Shown here piece after piece: positions 1 through 12,677 of a stretch of DNA of 64,000 nucleotides. The stretch spans positions 4,154,001-4,218,000 of the forward strand of contig NZ_AP022593.1 of the NCBI RefSeq assembly GCF_010731815.2, in the 5' to 3' direction. The notes beneath the pieces were generated by a model. The model was not told where the DNA came from, searched no databases, and saw only the letters and a list, made by a program, of their open reading frames with translations. The first letter of the stretch is position 1. Every line of letters starts with the position of its first letter. Origin of the DNA: Mycolicibacterium arabiense. GTDB taxonomy: Bacteria > Actinomycetota > Actinomycetes > Mycobacteriales > Mycobacteriaceae. A program made the translations under genes and the position numbers.

Positions 1-50
1 GCAGAACACGACTTTGCGCACGCTCGCGTAGGGGTTGGGGAGCCGCCCCG

Positions 51-929
51 CTAACGCGCGGGCAGGTCCAGCCAGTCGTCGACGGCGAACCCGTCGCCGC
101 GAGCCACGATGGTCACTCCGCCGTGGCCGGGGTAGTGGGCCGGGATCACGGCGGCGCGAGCGCGCGCGGCCTCGGTGAACACCCGCTTGCGCGTCACCGC
201 GGCGGCTGCGGCGTCGACGTCGAACGCGCACGGATCGGCCGGTCGCGGAATCTGGATGGGGCAGTGGGTCAGGTCCCCGACGAACACCGCGGACCTGCCG
301 GCGTCGAGCCACAGCACCGACGAGCCGGGCGTGTGGCCGGGCGCGGGTCGCAGCCGCAGTGACGCGCTGAGTTCCATGTCGTCGGCCCACAGCCGGGTCT
401 GGTCGGCGACGGGAAGGATGCTGTCGGAGAACACGATTCGCATGGCATCGGTGGCGCCGTCGCCGTCGGGCGCGAAGAACCGGTAGTCGGCCTCGGGCAT
501 GACGTACTGCGCGTTGGGGAACGTCGGCACCCACTGGCCGTCGCGTGACCGGGTGTTCCACCCGACGTGATCGGTGTGCAGATGGGTGTTGACCACCACG
601 TCGACGTCGTCGGGGTGGAATCCCGCGTCGGCCAGTGCGGCCAGGAACCCGGTCTCCAGATCGTTCAGCACCGGGATGCCGGGCCGCTCGCGCCCGTCGC
701 CGACGCCGGTGTCGACGAGCACCGTCAACCCGTCCACCTCGATCACCCAGGTCTGCATCACCACGCGCCACCGCCCGGCGGCGGGGTCGTAGAACGACGG
801 CACCAGGAGGTCGGCGTGCTCGTCCCACGCCTGCGGTGGCGTCTGGCCGAACATCGCCGTGGCGACGTCGAACTCCCACTCGGGCACGCGCGTCACCGTG
901 GCGTCGCCGAACCGCACCCGATCCACCAT
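51..929 (-). CDS. MBL-fold metallo-hydrolase
   Basis: Metallo-beta-lactamase fold hydrolase of 292 aa. The zinc motif HTHLHTDH is visible (H116, H118, D120, H121), followed by a GHTPGSS segment around residue 200 and a GD motif (VGDLTHC) that supplies the bridging aspartate. It lies 9 bp downstream of embB on the same strand and is probably read through from the emb operon; the position matches Rv3796 of M. tuberculosis. The substrate cannot be read from sequence; lactonase-like or other ester hydrolysis is typical of this branch. No signal peptide is seen, so it is likely cytosolic. Confidence 0.85.
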   Translation of the reverse strand: MVDRVRFGDATVTRVPEWEFDVATAMFGQTPPQAWDEHADLLVPSFYDPAAGRWRVVMQTWVIEVDGLTVLVDTGVGDGRERPGIPVLNDLETGFLAALADAGFHPDDVDVVVNTHLHTDHVGWNTRSRDGQWVPTFPNAQYVMPEADYRFFAPDGDGATDAMRIVFSDSILPVADQTRLWADDMELSASLRLRPAPGHTPGSSVLWLDAGRSAVFVGDLTHCPIQIPRPADPCAFDVDAAAAAVTRKRVFTEAARARAAVIPAHYPGHGGVTIVARGDGFAVDDWLDLPAR

Positions 930-938
930 GGGGCGACT

Positions 939-3900
939 CTAGGGTGCGATCCGGATCTGACCCGGGCTGTAGAGCCCGCTGTGCGTCTCACTGCCGAGAT
1001 CGATCTGGGCGGGCGAGGCGTCGACGATGGTGTCGAAGCGGCGCAGCGAGCCCCAGTCCTGACCCCAGTCGTTGGACAGGTAGGTCGACATCACCGACGC
1101 CCGCAGCAGCAGGTCGGTGATGCCGAGCAGGCCGCCGTTGAGGCCGTCCTGCCAGGTGTCGGTGCTCTGCAGCTTGGCGTAGTAGTCCGGTGAGATGCGG
1201 AACTTGGGCACGTCCGTGACGCCGTTGGCGTGCAGCATCGGCTGCTGGCATGGGAACGCGAGCCCGACCGCCCAGTCCATCAGGACCGGTTGTTCGGAGC
1301 CGACGTACTCCTGCACCGACCGCACCTCCGGCACGCGGGGCGGGGTGACGGCGATCCAGTCGCCCTGTCCCAGTGAGAGATCCTCGGCGATGACCCGTAC
1401 GGCGACGGCGTCGGCGGGGATCTGCTCGCGCGGGAAGCGCAGGTTGCGCCACGCCGGGGTGGGCCCGACGTCGTACGGGCTGACCCGGCCCGCGGGCACC
1501 GGCGCGCCGTCGGGCCCTGCCGTCGCGTACTCGAGTTCGACCTTCTGGCCGGTGTCGACGCCGTCGGCGACGCTGCGCCCGGTGATCGTTCCCGCTGCGG
1601 TGATGACGACGAGCGGGTGTGCGTCGTCGGCGGCGGGCAGGCCGTACCAAGCGGAGGCGAGCCGGCTCTCCTGCTGTGCCCCAGTCGAATACGTGCCGGC
1701 GACCGGTACGCGCCGCGGATCGAGTCCGTAGGGCAGCGGCACTCTCGACCCGTTGACACCCGGCCGGGGCAGCCGCACCGACCGGTTCCAGTCGGCGTCG
1801 GTGCCCGGCTGTGGGTTGTTCAGCCTGATGGCCTCGGCGATGATCCGGTCCGGAACCCCGTTGGGGGAGAAGCCGGTTGGCCCGGTGCCGCCCAGCGGTC
1901 CGAGATCACCGAACTCGCCGGGCAGCGGATTGAGGAAGCCGGCGTTGGAGTCGGGTTCGACGAGTACGTCGTCGGCCATCCCGCAGCCGCCTGCGAAGGC
2001 CCGGACGTTGGCCCAGCCGTTGGAGTACGTGGGGTACTGCCGCACCACGCCGATCACCATGGAGGCCACGCCCACCAGGACCATCAGACCGGCCGCGATC
2101 GGGATCGGCGCCGCAGTCAGCTCGTCGACGATGGGTGAGGAGTGCCGCGACGACAGGTGCAGCCAGAACGCCCACAGTGCCGCGACGGCGAACAGTGCGA
2201 AGAACACCGCGCTGACGGTGATACCACCGAGCTGCGGTACGGAGTTGTTGTACGGCGCACCGAAGTTCGAGACGTACCACCAGCCGTTGGTGGAGGCGAA
2301 GCACATCGCCAGCACGAACATGACCAGGGCGAGGAACGCCATCCGGTTGCGGGCCGAGCGCAGCACGATCGGCGACATCAGCACGGTCGCCAGCGCCGCC
2401 ATCGCACCGCCCACGGCGGCGAACAACCCGAAGTGGTGAATCCACTTGGTGGGGGTGAACATCAGGAAGAAGATCGTGGCGAAGATGACGCCCATCAGAC
2501 GCCAGGCAGGCCCGCGCGCGACGCCAGGGACCCGCTTGCGCCGCAACATCAGGAACAGCGACGGGAACAGGCACAGCACCGTGAACAGGAACGCGACGCG
2601 ACGCGAGATGGCCGCGTCGGTGGTCGGCAGGATCAGGTAGTAGTAGCGCAGGATCTCGGTGTACCACTCCTGGCTCGGGCCGATGGCGGTGCGAATCCTG
2701 GTGGCCTCCAGCACCGTTGCCAGTGTCTGATCCGCGAAGACCACGGTCAGGACGACGGTGCCTGCGGCCAGCAGCGGCAGGATCAGCGGCCAGGTGCCGA
2801 AGAGCTGGCGCCTGCGCATGAGGATCCGCAGGATGGGGCGGCCGCCGGCGACCAGCGCGGCGACCGCGATGAGACCGGTGGGCTGGATGCCGAGCGTGAA
2901 CGCCGCAGTGATGATCGCGAGCGCGGCCGGGGTCAGCCGCCCCGAGGTGATGGCCCGCTCGATCAGGACGTAGGTGATCAGTGCGCCGGTGGCGATCTGG
3001 CCTTCGGGGCGTAGGCCGTTGTTGAACGGCATCCACGCCGCCAGCAGCACCAGTCCCGCCGCCCACAGCGCAGGGCGGCTCGCCGTCACGGCCGGTCCGA
3101 GCCGGGGCACAACTTCCCGGGACAGCAGCAGCCAGCAGACCAGCGCGCAGATGAGGTCGGGTAGCCGGATCCAGATGCTGGCGTCGCTGATCCTCGTCAT
3201 GAGCGCGAGGACGTTGTAGTACCAGCCGAACGGGTCCTCGGGGCTGCCGAACCAGCGGAAGTAGTTGGACATGTAGCCGGCGTGGTCGGCGACGCGGGCC
3301 ATGCCGAGGATGTAGCCGTCGTCGGACGAGTTGGCGCCGATGACGTACCAGAGACCGAAGCCGCCGACGACCACGCCGTCCACCGCGGACAGGGTGCGCC
3401 AGCGCGACGGGATGAGCCGGTGCATCCGGTGCCCGTCGGCGCGGTCGAGGCGCCACAGGGCCAGGAGCGCGATGACGGTCGAGACCATCGCCAGCAGCAT
3501 GGCGGTCAGCTTCAGCGCGGTCGGGTGCGTGGTGAAGCGCGTATCGATGGTCGCCGAGAACTGCATGCCGGGCGGCGCGGGTCCGGTCAGGTCGGTGAAC
3601 ACGCCGACGATGGCAGGCCGCAGGTTCGGGTCGGCGAAGCCGGTGCGCTGCGGCTTGCCCTTGTCATCACCGGTGAGCTGGGTCAGGCCGACGAAGTCGG
3701 CGAACGTGCCGTCCAGCGACGACGTGATGTCGAGGCGACTGCAGCCGGCCATGCGGTCGCGGTTCACGCTGGCGACCACGACGTTGCGGACGATCACGTC
3801 GACGCGGGCGTTTCCGCTCGCCGGGCCGCTGCCTTGGCCCCTGCCGGAGGTGACGTTGACGAGCATGGCGTTGAGCGCCGCGTCGCGGCCGGTGGGCGGC

Positions 3901-4193
3901 GCGGTGCCGAACACCAGGCCCCCTTCGGGGGGCATCGACGCGATCACCGAGCACGGCACCGATGCGGTGAGGCTGACCGGGGCGAGCGAGATCAGCGGTG
4001 CCGTCACGTCCTCGAATTGGCCCTGCTGGGGCCAGTTCAGGGTGGCGGTGGTCTGGGTGACCGGGAGCAGTGGGGTCGCGACGGCCAGCACGAAGCCGAT
4101 GAGACCGGCGATCGCGGCGACCCATCGGGCCACCTTCGTGTCGTTCGCCGAGTGCACTTCGGCGGCTCGTTCGCCGTCCTTCACCATGGTCAC
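939..4193 (-). CDS. embB: Arabinosyltransferase EmbB
   Basis: GT-C membrane arabinosyltransferase of 1084 aa that adds arabinofuranose from decaprenyl-phospho-arabinose to arabinogalactan; target of ethambutol. An N-terminal TM is followed by a periplasmic jellyroll, a multi-TM core and a C-terminal carbohydrate-binding domain (after about residue 720). The GT-C acidic pair is in [12 protein letters not shown] (D291, D292). The ethambutol-resistance region reads ILGM with Met298 (the M306 equivalent, codon 3300-3302), the susceptible-type sequence. The GTG start at 4193 overlaps the embA stop (GTGA), so translation is coupled; an ATG two codons later is an alternative. It is the last emb gene in the order embC-embA-embB. 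Confidence 0.97.
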   Translation of the reverse strand: MTMVKDGERAAEVHSANDTKVARWVAAIAGLIGFVLAVATPLLPVTQTTATLNWPQQGQFEDVTAPLISLAPVSLTASVPCSVIASMPPEGGLVFGTAPPTGRDAALNAMLVNVTSGRGQGSGPASGNARVDVIVRNVVVASVNRDRMAGCSRLDITSSLDGTFADFVGLTQLTGDDKGKPQRTGFADPNLRPAIVGVFTDLTGPAPPGMQFSATIDTRFTTHPTALKLTAMLLAMVSTVIALLALWRLDRADGHRMHRLIPSRWRTLSAVDGVVVGGFGLWYVIGANSSDDGYILGMARVADHAGYMSNYFRWFGSPEDPFGWYYNVLALMTRISDASIWIRLPDLICALVCWLLLSREVVPRLGPAVTASRPALWAAGLVLLAAWMPFNNGLRPEGQIATGALITYVLIERAITSGRLTPAALAIITAAFTLGIQPTGLIAVAALVAGGRPILRILMRRRQLFGTWPLILPLLAAGTVVLTVVFADQTLATVLEATRIRTAIGPSQEWYTEILRYYYLILPTTDAAISRRVAFLFTVLCLFPSLFLMLRRKRVPGVARGPAWRLMGVIFATIFFLMFTPTKWIHHFGLFAAVGGAMAALATVLMSPIVLRSARNRMAFLALVMFVLAMCFASTNGWWYVSNFGAPYNNSVPQLGGITVSAVFFALFAVAALWAFWLHLSSRHSSPIVDELTAAPIPIAAGLMVLVGVASMVIGVVRQYPTYSNGWANVRAFAGGCGMADDVLVEPDSNAGFLNPLPGEFGDLGPLGGTGPTGFSPNGVPDRIIAEAIRLNNPQPGTDADWNRSVRLPRPGVNGSRVPLPYGLDPRRVPVAGTYSTGAQQESRLASAWYGLPAADDAHPLVVITAAGTITGRSVADGVDTGQKVELEYATAGPDGAPVPAGRVSPYDVGPTPAWRNLRFPREQIPADAVAVRVIAEDLSLGQGDWIAVTPPRVPEVRSVQEYVGSEQPVLMDWAVGLAFPCQQPMLHANGVTDVPKFRISPDYYAKLQSTDTWQDGLNGGLLGITDLLLRASVMSTYLSNDWGQDWGSLRRFDTIVDASPAQIDLGSETHSGLYSPGQIRIAP

Positions 4194-7100
4194 TTCAGCG
4201 CCCTGATCGGGCCGCGGCGGTTCCAGCCGAACACCTGGGTGGAGCCTTCCTCGATCGATGCGTTCGGCGCGTCGTCGCGCGGGACCACCCGGATGTAGCG
4301 CTCGATGGATCCCCAGTCGCGGTACCAGTCGTCACGCAGGTAGGTCGGGATCGCCGACGTGCGCAGCAGCGCCTGGATGAACAGGAACGGTCCGCCGTCG
4401 TCGGCCGACTGCCACTGGTTGGACGAGGACACCATCTGCTTGAAGTTCGGCAGCACGCGGTACTCGGGCAGCTCCGCGACGCCGAGGTGCTCGGTGAACG
4501 GTCGCTGGCACGGGAAGTTGGCTGCCGTGGCGATGTCCATCAGGACCGGGGTCTGCGTACCGAGGAACTCCTGCGCGGTGGTGAGCACCGGGACGCGTGG
4601 AGGCGTGAAGCCGAACCACTGGTCTTCGGACAGGTTCGGGTCGTCGGCGACGATCCGTGCCACGTTCGCCTCCGGGGGTGCCGTGGTCAACGGGAATCTC
4701 AGGTTGCGCCATGCCTTCTGCTCGAAGATGTCGATCGGCTGCACCTCGTTCAAGGCCTGGTACGAGCCGTCGGGACGGTGCACCCCCCACTGCAACTTGA
4801 GGGACTGGCCGTAGCTGAACGCGCCGTCTTCCTCGTAGTACCAGATGGCCCCTGCGGCGGCGACGGTGACGATCGGCCGGTCGGGCGTACGCGGCGGCAG
4901 CTGGTACCACGCCGAGGTCGCCTCGGCGGCGACGGTGTTCTCGTCGAAGCTGCCCATCACCGGGGTCCGGGCGGGGTCGAGGCCGAACGGCAGGTAGACG
5001 CGGGAGCCGTTGACGCCCTCGGGTCCGTAGCCGCCGCCGGTGCCTGCCGCGTAGCCGATGCCGATGTTGGGCTTGTCGACGGGTCCGTCGGAGTTGGCCA
5101 GCCCGGGGTTGGCTGCCACGGGTTCGGCGGGCTCGAGGGTGTCGCTCACGCCGTTGGGCGTGAATCCGACGGGGTCCTCGCCGCCGAGTGGTCCGTACTC
5201 GCCGAAGCGTTGACCCGGGACCGGTTGCAGCATCCCGGCGTTGGTGTCGGCCTCGACGAGCACGTCGTCGGCCATGGCGCAGCTGTCGCGGGACAGTCCC
5301 GAGACGAGCGCGTCGGCGTTGGCCTTGGCGGTGGTGTACGCGGGGTAGCGGCCGGCGCCTGCCTTGGCCATCGATCCCACCTCGAGCAGCACCATGATGA
5401 TGGCCACCACGAGCAGTGGGGTGGACGCCAGTGCCCGGTTGCGTCCGGTGTCGGCGACCTCGGTGTGCCCGGCGTAGTCCATGCGGAAGTGCAGCCAGGC
5501 CGAGAGCAGGCCGCAGGCGATGGCCAGTACCAGGAACAGCGTCGTCACGGGCTGGCCGAAGATCACGGGTTGTTTGTCGAACCACGGCACCCCGTAGTTG
5601 CCGACGTAGAACCAGCCGTTGATCGCCGACGTCGACCACGCGAGCACGAACAGCAGCGCGGTGACGTAGAGCGCGAGGTTGCGTCGGCTGTGCAGCCCGA
5701 CGCGGGCGAACGCGAACGCGGTGACCCCGCCCAGCGCGCCGGTCAGGCCTGCGAAGGCGCCGAACTGCGCTGCCCACTTCGTCGGGGTGAGGACGAGCAC
5801 GAACAGGCCGATGACGGTCGATCCGGCCAGCCGCCACACGGGTCCGTTGACGGTGCCGGGTACGCCCCTGCGCCGCAGCAGCACCATCAGTAGGCCGATC
5901 AGGCACAGCAGCAGGATCAGCACGGCGAAGCGGCGGGGCAGCGACCCGTCCACGCTGTCCTCGACCGTGAGGAAGTAGTAGCGCAGGAATTCCTGGTACC
6001 AGGGGATGGTGGGGCCGATGACGTACTTGATGCGGACCGATTCGGCGACCGTCGCCAGCGTCTGATCGCGGAACACGACCACGAAGATCAGGGAGGCGGC
6101 GGCGATCAGCGGGACGAGCTGGGCCAGCAGTCCGTCCACGGGGCGACGGGCGGAGATGATGCGCGACACCGCGCGCGAACCCACCAGCAGCGGCGCCAGC
6201 ACCACCAGCCCCTGGGGTGCGAGCGTCACGCTGAACACGACGATGACCACGGCCAGCGCCACCGGCCACAGCCGGCGGGTGCTGATCGCGGTCTCCATCA
6301 GCATCCACACCGCGACTACGCCGAACGCGATCAGCGGTTCCGGTCGCAGGCCATTGTTGAACGGCAACCACGCCGCGAGGAATACCGCGCCAGCGGTCCA
6401 CACCGCCACCCGGTTGCGGTTGAGCCGGCGCCCGAGGCGGGGCAGCACCCAGCGGGAGAGCAGCAGCCACGTCCCGAGGCCCGCGAGCGTGGCGGGCAGC
6501 CGCATCCATACGCCCGCGGTGCTGACGGCGGCGAGGTGGGCGAGCACAGACTGGTACCAGTCGAACGGCGCCTCCGTGGTGCCGAAGAAGCGGAAGTAGT
6601 TGGCGGCGTAGCCGGCTTCGTCGGCGACCCGCGCGACGGTGAGGTTGTAGCCGTCGTCGGAGGACGTCGCGCCGATGACGTGCCACAGCAGCAGCGTGCC
6701 GACCACGATGACGTCGGCGATCCAGGTGGCCAGACCTGCCCGCCAGAACCGCCGTCCGGCCCGCGGGATGCGCCTGCCCGCGGTGCGGTCCAGCAGCACC
6801 AGCGCGGCGATCGACGCCAGGGTCGCGAGCACGCCGAGGACCATCAGCACGGTCTTCATCGGCGTGGGCGTGGTGATGAAGCGGGTGTCGACGTCGATGC
6901 GCGCGCTCAGCCCGGGCTGCGCGGCCACCTCGAGGTCGGTGAAGACGCCGGCCACCTGGGGCTTCTTCTCGATCGGGACGGTGCCGGTCGCACCGGGGAT
7001 GCCGATAAAGTCGGCGCCGACGCCGCCCGGGTCGGCCCAGACGTGCAGCGTGCTGCAGGCGCCGCTCTCGACGGCGGGCCGCGGCGCGACGGTGGCCACC

Positions 7101-7486
7101 TGGTCCCGGAACGCCACGATGACCGACTCGGCGTCGGCCCGTACGAACAGCCCGTTGCGGCCCGCGTCGATGCCGCCCGCGGGAATCGTGGAGAAGACGA
7201 CGCCGCCCGCCGCGGGGAGCGTGGCCACCGCCCGGCAGGGGATCGACGCGTCGAGCGACAGGGGTGCACCGGACACCAGCGGCGCGGTGACGTCGGTGAC
7301 GAGGCCGTCGGCGCCGGGGGCCTGCGGCCACAGGATGGTCGCGGTGGTCTGGCGAACGGGGAGCAGCGGGGTCAGTGCGCAGAGCAGGATCCCGCTGATG
7401 CCCGCGATGATCGCGATGAGTCGAATGGTCCGGGCGGGCACGACGCTCAAGGGTAAGGGACGCACTCGTGTGCTCCGCGCCGCCAT
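4190..7486 (-). CDS. embA: Arabinosyltransferase EmbA
   Basis: GT-C arabinosyltransferase of 1098 aa that pairs with EmbB to build the branched non-reducing end of AG arabinan. The DD motif lies in [19 protein letters not shown], and the C-terminal half carries the [15 protein letters not shown] and GPIRALK segments typical of EmbA rather than EmbB or EmbC. The frame stays open up to 7555, but the ATG at 7486 was chosen: it gives the family length (about 1094 aa) and starts 13 bp after the embC stop instead of inside embC. No clear Shine-Dalgarno is seen. The stop overlaps the embB start by 4 bp. Confidence 0.96.
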   Translation of the reverse strand: MAARSTRVRPLPLSVVPARTIRLIAIIAGISGILLCALTPLLPVRQTTATILWPQAPGADGLVTDVTAPLVSGAPLSLDASIPCRAVATLPAAGGVVFSTIPAGGIDAGRNGLFVRADAESVIVAFRDQVATVAPRPAVESGACSTLHVWADPGGVGADFIGIPGATGTVPIEKKPQVAGVFTDLEVAAQPGLSARIDVDTRFITTPTPMKTVLMVLGVLATLASIAALVLLDRTAGRRIPRAGRRFWRAGLATWIADVIVVGTLLLWHVIGATSSDDGYNLTVARVADEAGYAANYFRFFGTTEAPFDWYQSVLAHLAAVSTAGVWMRLPATLAGLGTWLLLSRWVLPRLGRRLNRNRVAVWTAGAVFLAAWLPFNNGLRPEPLIAFGVVAVWMLMETAISTRRLWPVALAVVIVVFSVTLAPQGLVVLAPLLVGSRAVSRIISARRPVDGLLAQLVPLIAAASLIFVVVFRDQTLATVAESVRIKYVIGPTIPWYQEFLRYYFLTVEDSVDGSLPRRFAVLILLLCLIGLLMVLLRRRGVPGTVNGPVWRLAGSTVIGLFVLVLTPTKWAAQFGAFAGLTGALGGVTAFAFARVGLHSRRNLALYVTALLFVLAWSTSAINGWFYVGNYGVPWFDKQPVIFGQPVTTLFLVLAIACGLLSAWLHFRMDYAGHTEVADTGRNRALASTPLLVVAIIMVLLEVGSMAKAGAGRYPAYTTAKANADALVSGLSRDSCAMADDVLVEADTNAGMLQPVPGQRFGEYGPLGGEDPVGFTPNGVSDTLEPAEPVAANPGLANSDGPVDKPNIGIGYAAGTGGGYGPEGVNGSRVYLPFGLDPARTPVMGSFDENTVAAEATSAWYQLPPRTPDRPIVTVAAAGAIWYYEEDGAFSYGQSLKLQWGVHRPDGSYQALNEVQPIDIFEQKAWRNLRFPLTTAPPEANVARIVADDPNLSEDQWFGFTPPRVPVLTTAQEFLGTQTPVLMDIATAANFPCQRPFTEHLGVAELPEYRVLPNFKQMVSSSNQWQSADDGGPFLFIQALLRTSAIPTYLRDDWYRDWGSIERYIRVVPRDDAPNASIEEGSTQVFGWNRRGPIRALK

Positions 7487-7499
7487 GCGGGTGGCGGGG

Positions 7500-10400
7500 T
7501 CACGACAATCTGAGCGGTCCCGGGCTCCACAGCCCGCTGCGGGTCTCGTTGCCAAGATCGATGCGCGCCGGTTCCGCGTTCGGGTACCAGGGCGTCAGCG
7601 ACTGGAGCGCACCCCAGTCGCGGAACCAGTCGTTCTCGAGGTACGTCGGCACGGGGTTGGCGCGCACCAGGAGTTCGGTGATGCCGAGCGGTCCGCCGCC
7701 GATGTAGTCCATCACCGGGGAGTTGGCCTCTGCGCCGAACCGGTCGGGCAGGATGCGCCACTTTGGTACTTCGGTGACGCCGTTGTTGTGCCCGAACGGC
7801 CGCTGGCACGGGAAGGCGAGGCCCACCAGCCAGTCGAGGAGCACGGGGTCGGTCGAGCCGACCACGTCCTGCAGCGTGCGCAGTTCGGGGATGCGTGGCG
7901 GCGTGATCGCCATCCAGTGGTTGGGTGCGAGGTCCTCGTCGGAGGCGACGATGCGGACCTGGGTGGCGTCGTCGGGGATCGCCGTCATCGGGGCGCGCAG
8001 GTTGCGCCATGCGGGCACCGCGCCCACGTCGGCGAGGCCGAGCCCGCCGCCGGGCTCGTCGTCGGCTGCCTGTTCGTCGGTGGCCCACTGGACCGTCAGC
8101 TCGCCCGGGTCGAAGCGGCCTGCCGCGGCCACGACGAGCAGGGGTCCGCGCTCGTCGGCGGGCGGCAGCCGGTACCACGCCGACCGGAGCCGGGACGGCT
8201 GCTGGTTGCCCGACCGCCAGCTGCCCATCACGGGCACCAGGCGCGGGTTCAGGCCGTAGGGCAGCCGGGCGCGTGAGCCGTTGATGCCCGCGGCGGTCGT
8301 GGTGCCGCCCTCGGTGCCGGGCTCGCTACCGCTGGCCGCGGAGTCGTCGGTGTCGGCGAAGTTGTCGCTGCCCTGGGGCTCCATCACCGGGTCGGCCGAC
8401 ACGTCGGTGGGAATTCCGTTGGGACTGAAGCCCTGCGTGGTCGTCGCACCCAGTGCGGCGGCGGCGGGAACGCCGATCGGCTCGAGCAGACCGCCGTTCG
8501 GATCCTGTTCGACGAGGACGTCATTGGCGAGTCCGCAGGTCTTCCCGGTGAGCGCGTCGAGGTTGGACCGGCCGACCGACCATGCGGGGTACTGGTCGAT
8601 CATCGCCAGCGTCAGCGAGACGACCTCGAACATGACGACGAGCCACACGGCGATCGCGAGCGGCGCCTGCCCGACCCGCGACCATCGTCGCGGCTTGCTG
8701 GGTGCGGTGTCCGATCGACCGGAGAAGTGCAGCCAGGCCGCGACGAGGAGCGCCAGCACCGACAGTCCGAGCAGCATCGTGGTGAAGCCGAACTGCCACT
8801 CCGGGAACGAGTTCGACCACGGCACGCCAAAGTTCGACACGTACCACCAGCCGTTGACGGTCGCGAACGACAGCGCGGCGACGAACAGCACGATGGCGGT
8901 GAACACCGTGCGGTTGCGCCGCGACTTCATGGCGGCGGCGGTGACGGCGACGGCGGCCAGGGCGCCCAGCGACCCTGCGAGGCCGGCGAACACGCCGAAG
9001 TGGTGCGTCCACTTGGTGGGGGTGAACATCATCGCGAGGAACGAGATGATGGTGATGCCGATGATGCGGCGGCTCGGGCCGAGTGCGGTGCCCGGGATCC
9101 GGCCCTTGCGCAACGACATCGCCACCGACACCGCGAGGGCGAGCAACAGGGTCAGTACCGCGAAGCGCCGGGCTACCGAGCCGTCGGGGCTGGTGGTGAA
9201 CAGCCGTTCGTAGCGGATGTGTTCGTCGAACCAGCTCAGGCTGGGGCCCACTGCCGACTTGAACGCGCTCGCCTGCAGTTCCGCCGTCAACGTCTGATCG
9301 CGGAAGATCAGGATGATGGTGACCGTGCAGGCGGCGAGCACCGGGGCCAGCAGCGCCAGGTAGCCGAACCGCGAGACGTGTTGGCCGACAATGGTCTTCA
9401 GTGGACCGATGGCCACCAGCAGTGCGCCAATCGCCGCGATGCCGGTGGGTCCGGAGAACAGCGTCAGCGCTCCGATGATGACGGCGATCGCCACCGGGAG
9501 CAGGCGGCTGGTGGCGACGCCGCGTTCCACCGAGCACCACGTGAGCAGGATGCCGAGCGCGATGATCGGCTCGGGGCGCAGTCCGTTGTTGAGCGGCAGC
9601 CAGAACGCGAGGAATAGGCCGGCGGCGGTCCAGGCCGCCACGCGGGAGTGCTTGACGGCGTGCCCGAGCCGAGGGATGACCTCGCGGCTGATCACCCACC
9701 AGCAGGCCAGCCCCATCAGCAGGGTGGGCAGCCGCATCCAGACGCTCGCGGTGCTCACGTGCGCCCACAGGGCGAGTAGGTCGTAGTACCAGCCGAACGG
9801 TGATTCCGGTGTGCCGAACCAGCGGTAGTAGTTGGCCATGTAGCCGGCGTTGTCGGACAGCCGGGCCATGGTCAGGATGTAGCCGTCGTCGGCGGTGTTG
9901 GCGCCGACGATGTGCCACCACACCATGACCGCCGTGACCAGTCCGTCCAGCGGCGTCAGCGACCACCAGCGCGGCGGCAGGAAGCGACGGTGCCGGACGC
10001 CGTCGGCGACGTCGAGGCGGTGCAGGGCGCCGAGCGCGATGAGCGTCATCACGACGCCGATCACCATCGCGAGCGTCTTGAACAGGGTCGGCGACGTGCT
10101 GTAGCGGGAGTCGATCGTGGCGGTGAACGTCAGGCCCGGCGGGGCGGGGCCGGACAGGTCGGTGAAGACGCCGACGATCTGCGGCCGGAAGTCGTAACCG
10201 CCGCGCTCGCCGCGCAGCGGTGCGCCCGGGTCGTCGGACTCGGGCCCCTTCTCGAGGCCCACGAACTCGCCGGTGACCTCGTCGGCCTGCGCGGTGAACG
10301 TCAGCCGCTCGCACGCGGGGCTGAGCACCTCGTCCAGCGGCGCGCTGACGACCGGGGTGTTGCGCACGATCATCAGCACGTCGTCGCCGACGCGCTCGAT

Positions 10401-10766
10401 CAGCAGGCCGCGGTCGATGGCCTTCGGCGCCTGCTTGGGCACCGTGGACAGCAGCACGTTGCGCCCAGTCGTGAGGCCCGCGGCGGCGCTGCAGGGGATG
10501 CTGACGTCCATCGACGTCGGCACGTAGCCGATCAGCGGCGCGTCGACGCTGGTCAGGACGCCGTTTTGCGGCCAGTTCAGTTCTGCGGTGGTCTGCTCGA
10601 CCGGCAGCAGCGGAGTGGCCACGGCGAGCAGCGCGCCGAGGAGGCCGGCGACGATGGCGATGAGTCGCACGGTCCGGTGGTTCGACACCCCCGCGGCACC
10701 CTGTCGGCTCACGGGGCTAGATGTTAGTGGTCTGGATTCCGCAGGCGTCTCGCGCTCGTCGCTCAC
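7500..10766 (-). CDS. embC: Arabinosyltransferase EmbC
   Basis: GT-C arabinosyltransferase of 1088 aa, the Emb paralogue used for lipoarabinomannan arabinan. It has an N-terminal TM (residues ~30-50), the acidic pair in [19 protein letters not shown], a conserved [10 protein letters not shown] loop in the TM core and a C-terminal lectin-like domain. Identity as EmbC rests on order (first of three emb genes, directly after aftA) and on the MARLSDNAG variant of the DD region. The GTG start at 10766 overlaps the aftA stop (GTGA), so it is translationally coupled. A Gly/Ser/Thr-rich insertion lies near residues 795-825. Confidence 0.96.
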   Translation of the reverse strand: MSDERETPAESRPLTSSPVSRQGAAGVSNHRTVRLIAIVAGLLGALLAVATPLLPVEQTTAELNWPQNGVLTSVDAPLIGYVPTSMDVSIPCSAAAGLTTGRNVLLSTVPKQAPKAIDRGLLIERVGDDVLMIVRNTPVVSAPLDEVLSPACERLTFTAQADEVTGEFVGLEKGPESDDPGAPLRGERGGYDFRPQIVGVFTDLSGPAPPGLTFTATIDSRYSTSPTLFKTLAMVIGVVMTLIALGALHRLDVADGVRHRRFLPPRWWSLTPLDGLVTAVMVWWHIVGANTADDGYILTMARLSDNAGYMANYYRWFGTPESPFGWYYDLLALWAHVSTASVWMRLPTLLMGLACWWVISREVIPRLGHAVKHSRVAAWTAAGLFLAFWLPLNNGLRPEPIIALGILLTWCSVERGVATSRLLPVAIAVIIGALTLFSGPTGIAAIGALLVAIGPLKTIVGQHVSRFGYLALLAPVLAACTVTIILIFRDQTLTAELQASAFKSAVGPSLSWFDEHIRYERLFTTSPDGSVARRFAVLTLLLALAVSVAMSLRKGRIPGTALGPSRRIIGITIISFLAMMFTPTKWTHHFGVFAGLAGSLGALAAVAVTAAAMKSRRNRTVFTAIVLFVAALSFATVNGWWYVSNFGVPWSNSFPEWQFGFTTMLLGLSVLALLVAAWLHFSGRSDTAPSKPRRWSRVGQAPLAIAVWLVVMFEVVSLTLAMIDQYPAWSVGRSNLDALTGKTCGLANDVLVEQDPNGGLLEPIGVPAAAALGATTTQGFSPNGIPTDVSADPVMEPQGSDNFADTDDSAASGSEPGTEGGTTTAAGINGSRARLPYGLNPRLVPVMGSWRSGNQQPSRLRSAWYRLPPADERGPLLVVAAAGRFDPGELTVQWATDEQAADDEPGGGLGLADVGAVPAWRNLRAPMTAIPDDATQVRIVASDEDLAPNHWMAITPPRIPELRTLQDVVGSTDPVLLDWLVGLAFPCQRPFGHNNGVTEVPKWRILPDRFGAEANSPVMDYIGGGPLGITELLVRANPVPTYLENDWFRDWGALQSLTPWYPNAEPARIDLGNETRSGLWSPGPLRLS

Positions 10767-12637
10767 TTGCGGATCGCCAGCACGAACGGGCCGACGTCGG
10801 CGGTGTTCCAGCGCGGATCGTCGAACAGCGCGGCGTCCAGCGCGACCTGGTAGCGCCGGACGTTCGGCTGATTGGGGTAGACGTCACTGGCCAGCCGCAG
10901 CGTGTAGGTGTCGTTGGCGCCGTGCCGCATCAGGAAGACCGTCGGTGGCTGCCACGGCAGCCCGTCGAGTGAGGCAATTAGGTCGTCGGCGTCGGTCAGC
11001 GTGGCCCAGCCCTCGATGACGGCCGACCGCTCCTCGAACTGGGCGAGCGGGTTCGCGTAGTGCGACGTCAGCCCCTGGAAGCCGTAGTAGGGGTAGTAGG
11101 CGAGGAAGCCGAAGTCCGCGGTCATGACGACGGTCTCGTTGCGCGGCCTACCGGTCGCCGCGGTGATGCGTGCGTCGACGTCGGCGTAGTAGCGCTCGGC
11201 GCCGGGCGGGCGCCGGTCGGCCCGCTGGCCGTAGCCGTCGGTGTCGGTGTAGGCCACGGCGATGTCGCCGCGCAGCACGTTGGGGATGTCCTGGCTGAAC
11301 GTCATCGCCCCGATGGCGCCGACCACGGTGGCGCCAGCGAGCACGCGCCTGCCCGTCGTCGGCGTGACGCGGGCGGCGAGCATCCGGGCGGTCGCGATGA
11401 ACCCGAACACGCCCGCGGCAGTCAGCAGCACGGTCAGCGTCGGCTGCAGCCGGAAGGAGAGCAGCGTGGTGCCCGCGAGCGTGGTCAGCATCGACAGCAG
11501 CGACCACGCGTAGACGGCGATTACGCCGATCGCCAGGCCACCCGCGCGGGTGGAGCTGCGGGCGTAGACCACCAGCCACAGCGTTCCCAGGAGGCAGAGC
11601 GCGCCGAGCAGCGTGAACGACAGCATCGGGAACGTCAGCTGCGCACCGTCGTCGGGGAGGTAGTGCTGAGCGGTCCCGCGGTCGGCGGGTGCGCCCCTGG
11701 CGGCGGCAAGCAGGTACGGCCCCCAGCCGATCAGGGCGATCGCACCGGAGATCACGGCAATGACGCCCAGCCGCAGCAGCGAGTCCCATCGTGCGCGACC
11801 CTTGCCGGCCAGGACGAGGACCAGCGCCATGAGCACGATCGTGAACGCCGCGTAGCCCAGCAGCAGGGTGTAGAAGAGTGCGGCGAAGCCCAGGAACAGC
11901 CCGACCCCGATCACGGCCGCCCACCCCCGCGACCCGGGCCCGGTCCTGGCCCGCCCCCGCAATCCCGACCACGCCAGCACGAACACCGGTGGCAGCAGCA
12001 CGGAGATGATGGCGGCGTAGGGCTCGGTCGACGAGTAGGCCAGCGTGGTCGCGGTGGTGGCGGTCGCCACGGCGAGTGCGTACTCGAAGCGAATCATGAA
12101 CGCCCACAGCGCCAGTGCGACGGCGACTGCGGCGGTGATCGAGATGATGGCCCAGGGCTTGAACGCCTCCCAGCCGGGCATGCCCGTCAGCGCGGCCATG
12201 CGCCCGCCCAGCCAGAACCAGCCGGGCGGGTAGTAGGGCGGCAGGCCGATGTAGGTCATGTCGTGCGGAACGGCGGAATCGGTGAGCCGCGTGAGGTACT
12301 CGGTGCGGAACTGCTGATCCACCGAGACGCCGAACAGGTACAGCTTGGTGGCTCCGAGCGGCATGGCGAGGGTGACGACGGCGAACGCGGCCAGGAACGT
12401 CACGCCGGCGGCGCGGGCCAGCCACTGCCTGCCCCGGCGCCACAGCCAGCCCGCGGCGAAGATGCCTGCCAAGGCGCCGAACTGGCCGACGGTGGTCAGT
12501 GCGTGCAGCTGGTTGCTGGAGTTGAACGCGGGCCATTCCACCCTGGCGATCGCCGCCAACGCGACGACGGCGACGACCACCGCGACGGCTGCGGCACCGA
12601 CCATCGCGGCCGCCGCCCGGCCGGCTACGACTAGCAT
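10763..12637 (-). CDS. aftA: Galactan 5-O-arabinofuranosyltransferase AftA
   Basis: Multi-pass GT-C enzyme of 624 aa that primes arabinan by adding the first arabinofuranose from decaprenyl-phospho-arabinose onto the galactan; essential in mycobacteria. About ten hydrophobic segments fill residues 5-430, followed by a soluble periplasmic C-terminal domain ([21 protein letters not shown] onward). The position between dprE2 and embC matches Rv3792. The ATG at 12637 is preceded by GGGGAG at a suitable distance, supplied by a dispersed repeat element. The stop overlaps the embC start by 4 bp. Confidence 0.95.
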   Translation of the reverse strand: MLVVAGRAAAAMVGAAAVAVVVAVVALAAIARVEWPAFNSSNQLHALTTVGQFGALAGIFAAGWLWRRGRQWLARAAGVTFLAAFAVVTLAMPLGATKLYLFGVSVDQQFRTEYLTRLTDSAVPHDMTYIGLPPYYPPGWFWLGGRMAALTGMPGWEAFKPWAIISITAAVAVALALWAFMIRFEYALAVATATTATTLAYSSTEPYAAIISVLLPPVFVLAWSGLRGRARTGPGSRGWAAVIGVGLFLGFAALFYTLLLGYAAFTIVLMALVLVLAGKGRARWDSLLRLGVIAVISGAIALIGWGPYLLAAARGAPADRGTAQHYLPDDGAQLTFPMLSFTLLGALCLLGTLWLVVYARSSTRAGGLAIGVIAVYAWSLLSMLTTLAGTTLLSFRLQPTLTVLLTAAGVFGFIATARMLAARVTPTTGRRVLAGATVVGAIGAMTFSQDIPNVLRGDIAVAYTDTDGYGQRADRRPPGAERYYADVDARITAATGRPRNETVVMTADFGFLAYYPYYGFQGLTSHYANPLAQFEERSAVIEGWATLTDADDLIASLDGLPWQPPTVFLMRHGANDTYTLRLASDVYPNQPNVRRYQVALDAALFDDPRWNTADVGPFVLAIRK

Positions 12638-12640
12638 TTC

Positions 12641-12672
12641 AACTCCCCGGGTCGCTGCGCTCCTGCCCGCCG
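12641..12672. repeat. Intergenic repeat, copy A
   Basis: A 32-base element that fills the gap between the dprE2 stop and the aftA start. It is close to a second element at 14881-14911, with about three differences including one single-base indel. Read on the minus strand it begins GGCGGGCAGGAGCG and ends CCCGGGGAG, so its 3' end provides the aftA ribosome-binding site. Only these two copies were seen by eye. Confidence 0.55.
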
Positions 12673-12677
12673 TGACG

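Noticed and set aside
1..50. Short open frame on the plus strand ending in TAA at 52-54, and a protein-like minus-strand reading
   Set aside because: Too short and cut by the window edge; no support for a gene.
1906..3456. Long minus-strand frame rich in Arg, Pro and His inside embB
   Set aside because: It is an out-of-frame shadow of embB with the composition expected from high GC; no domain and no start signal. Many similar long frames on both strands were left out for the same reason.
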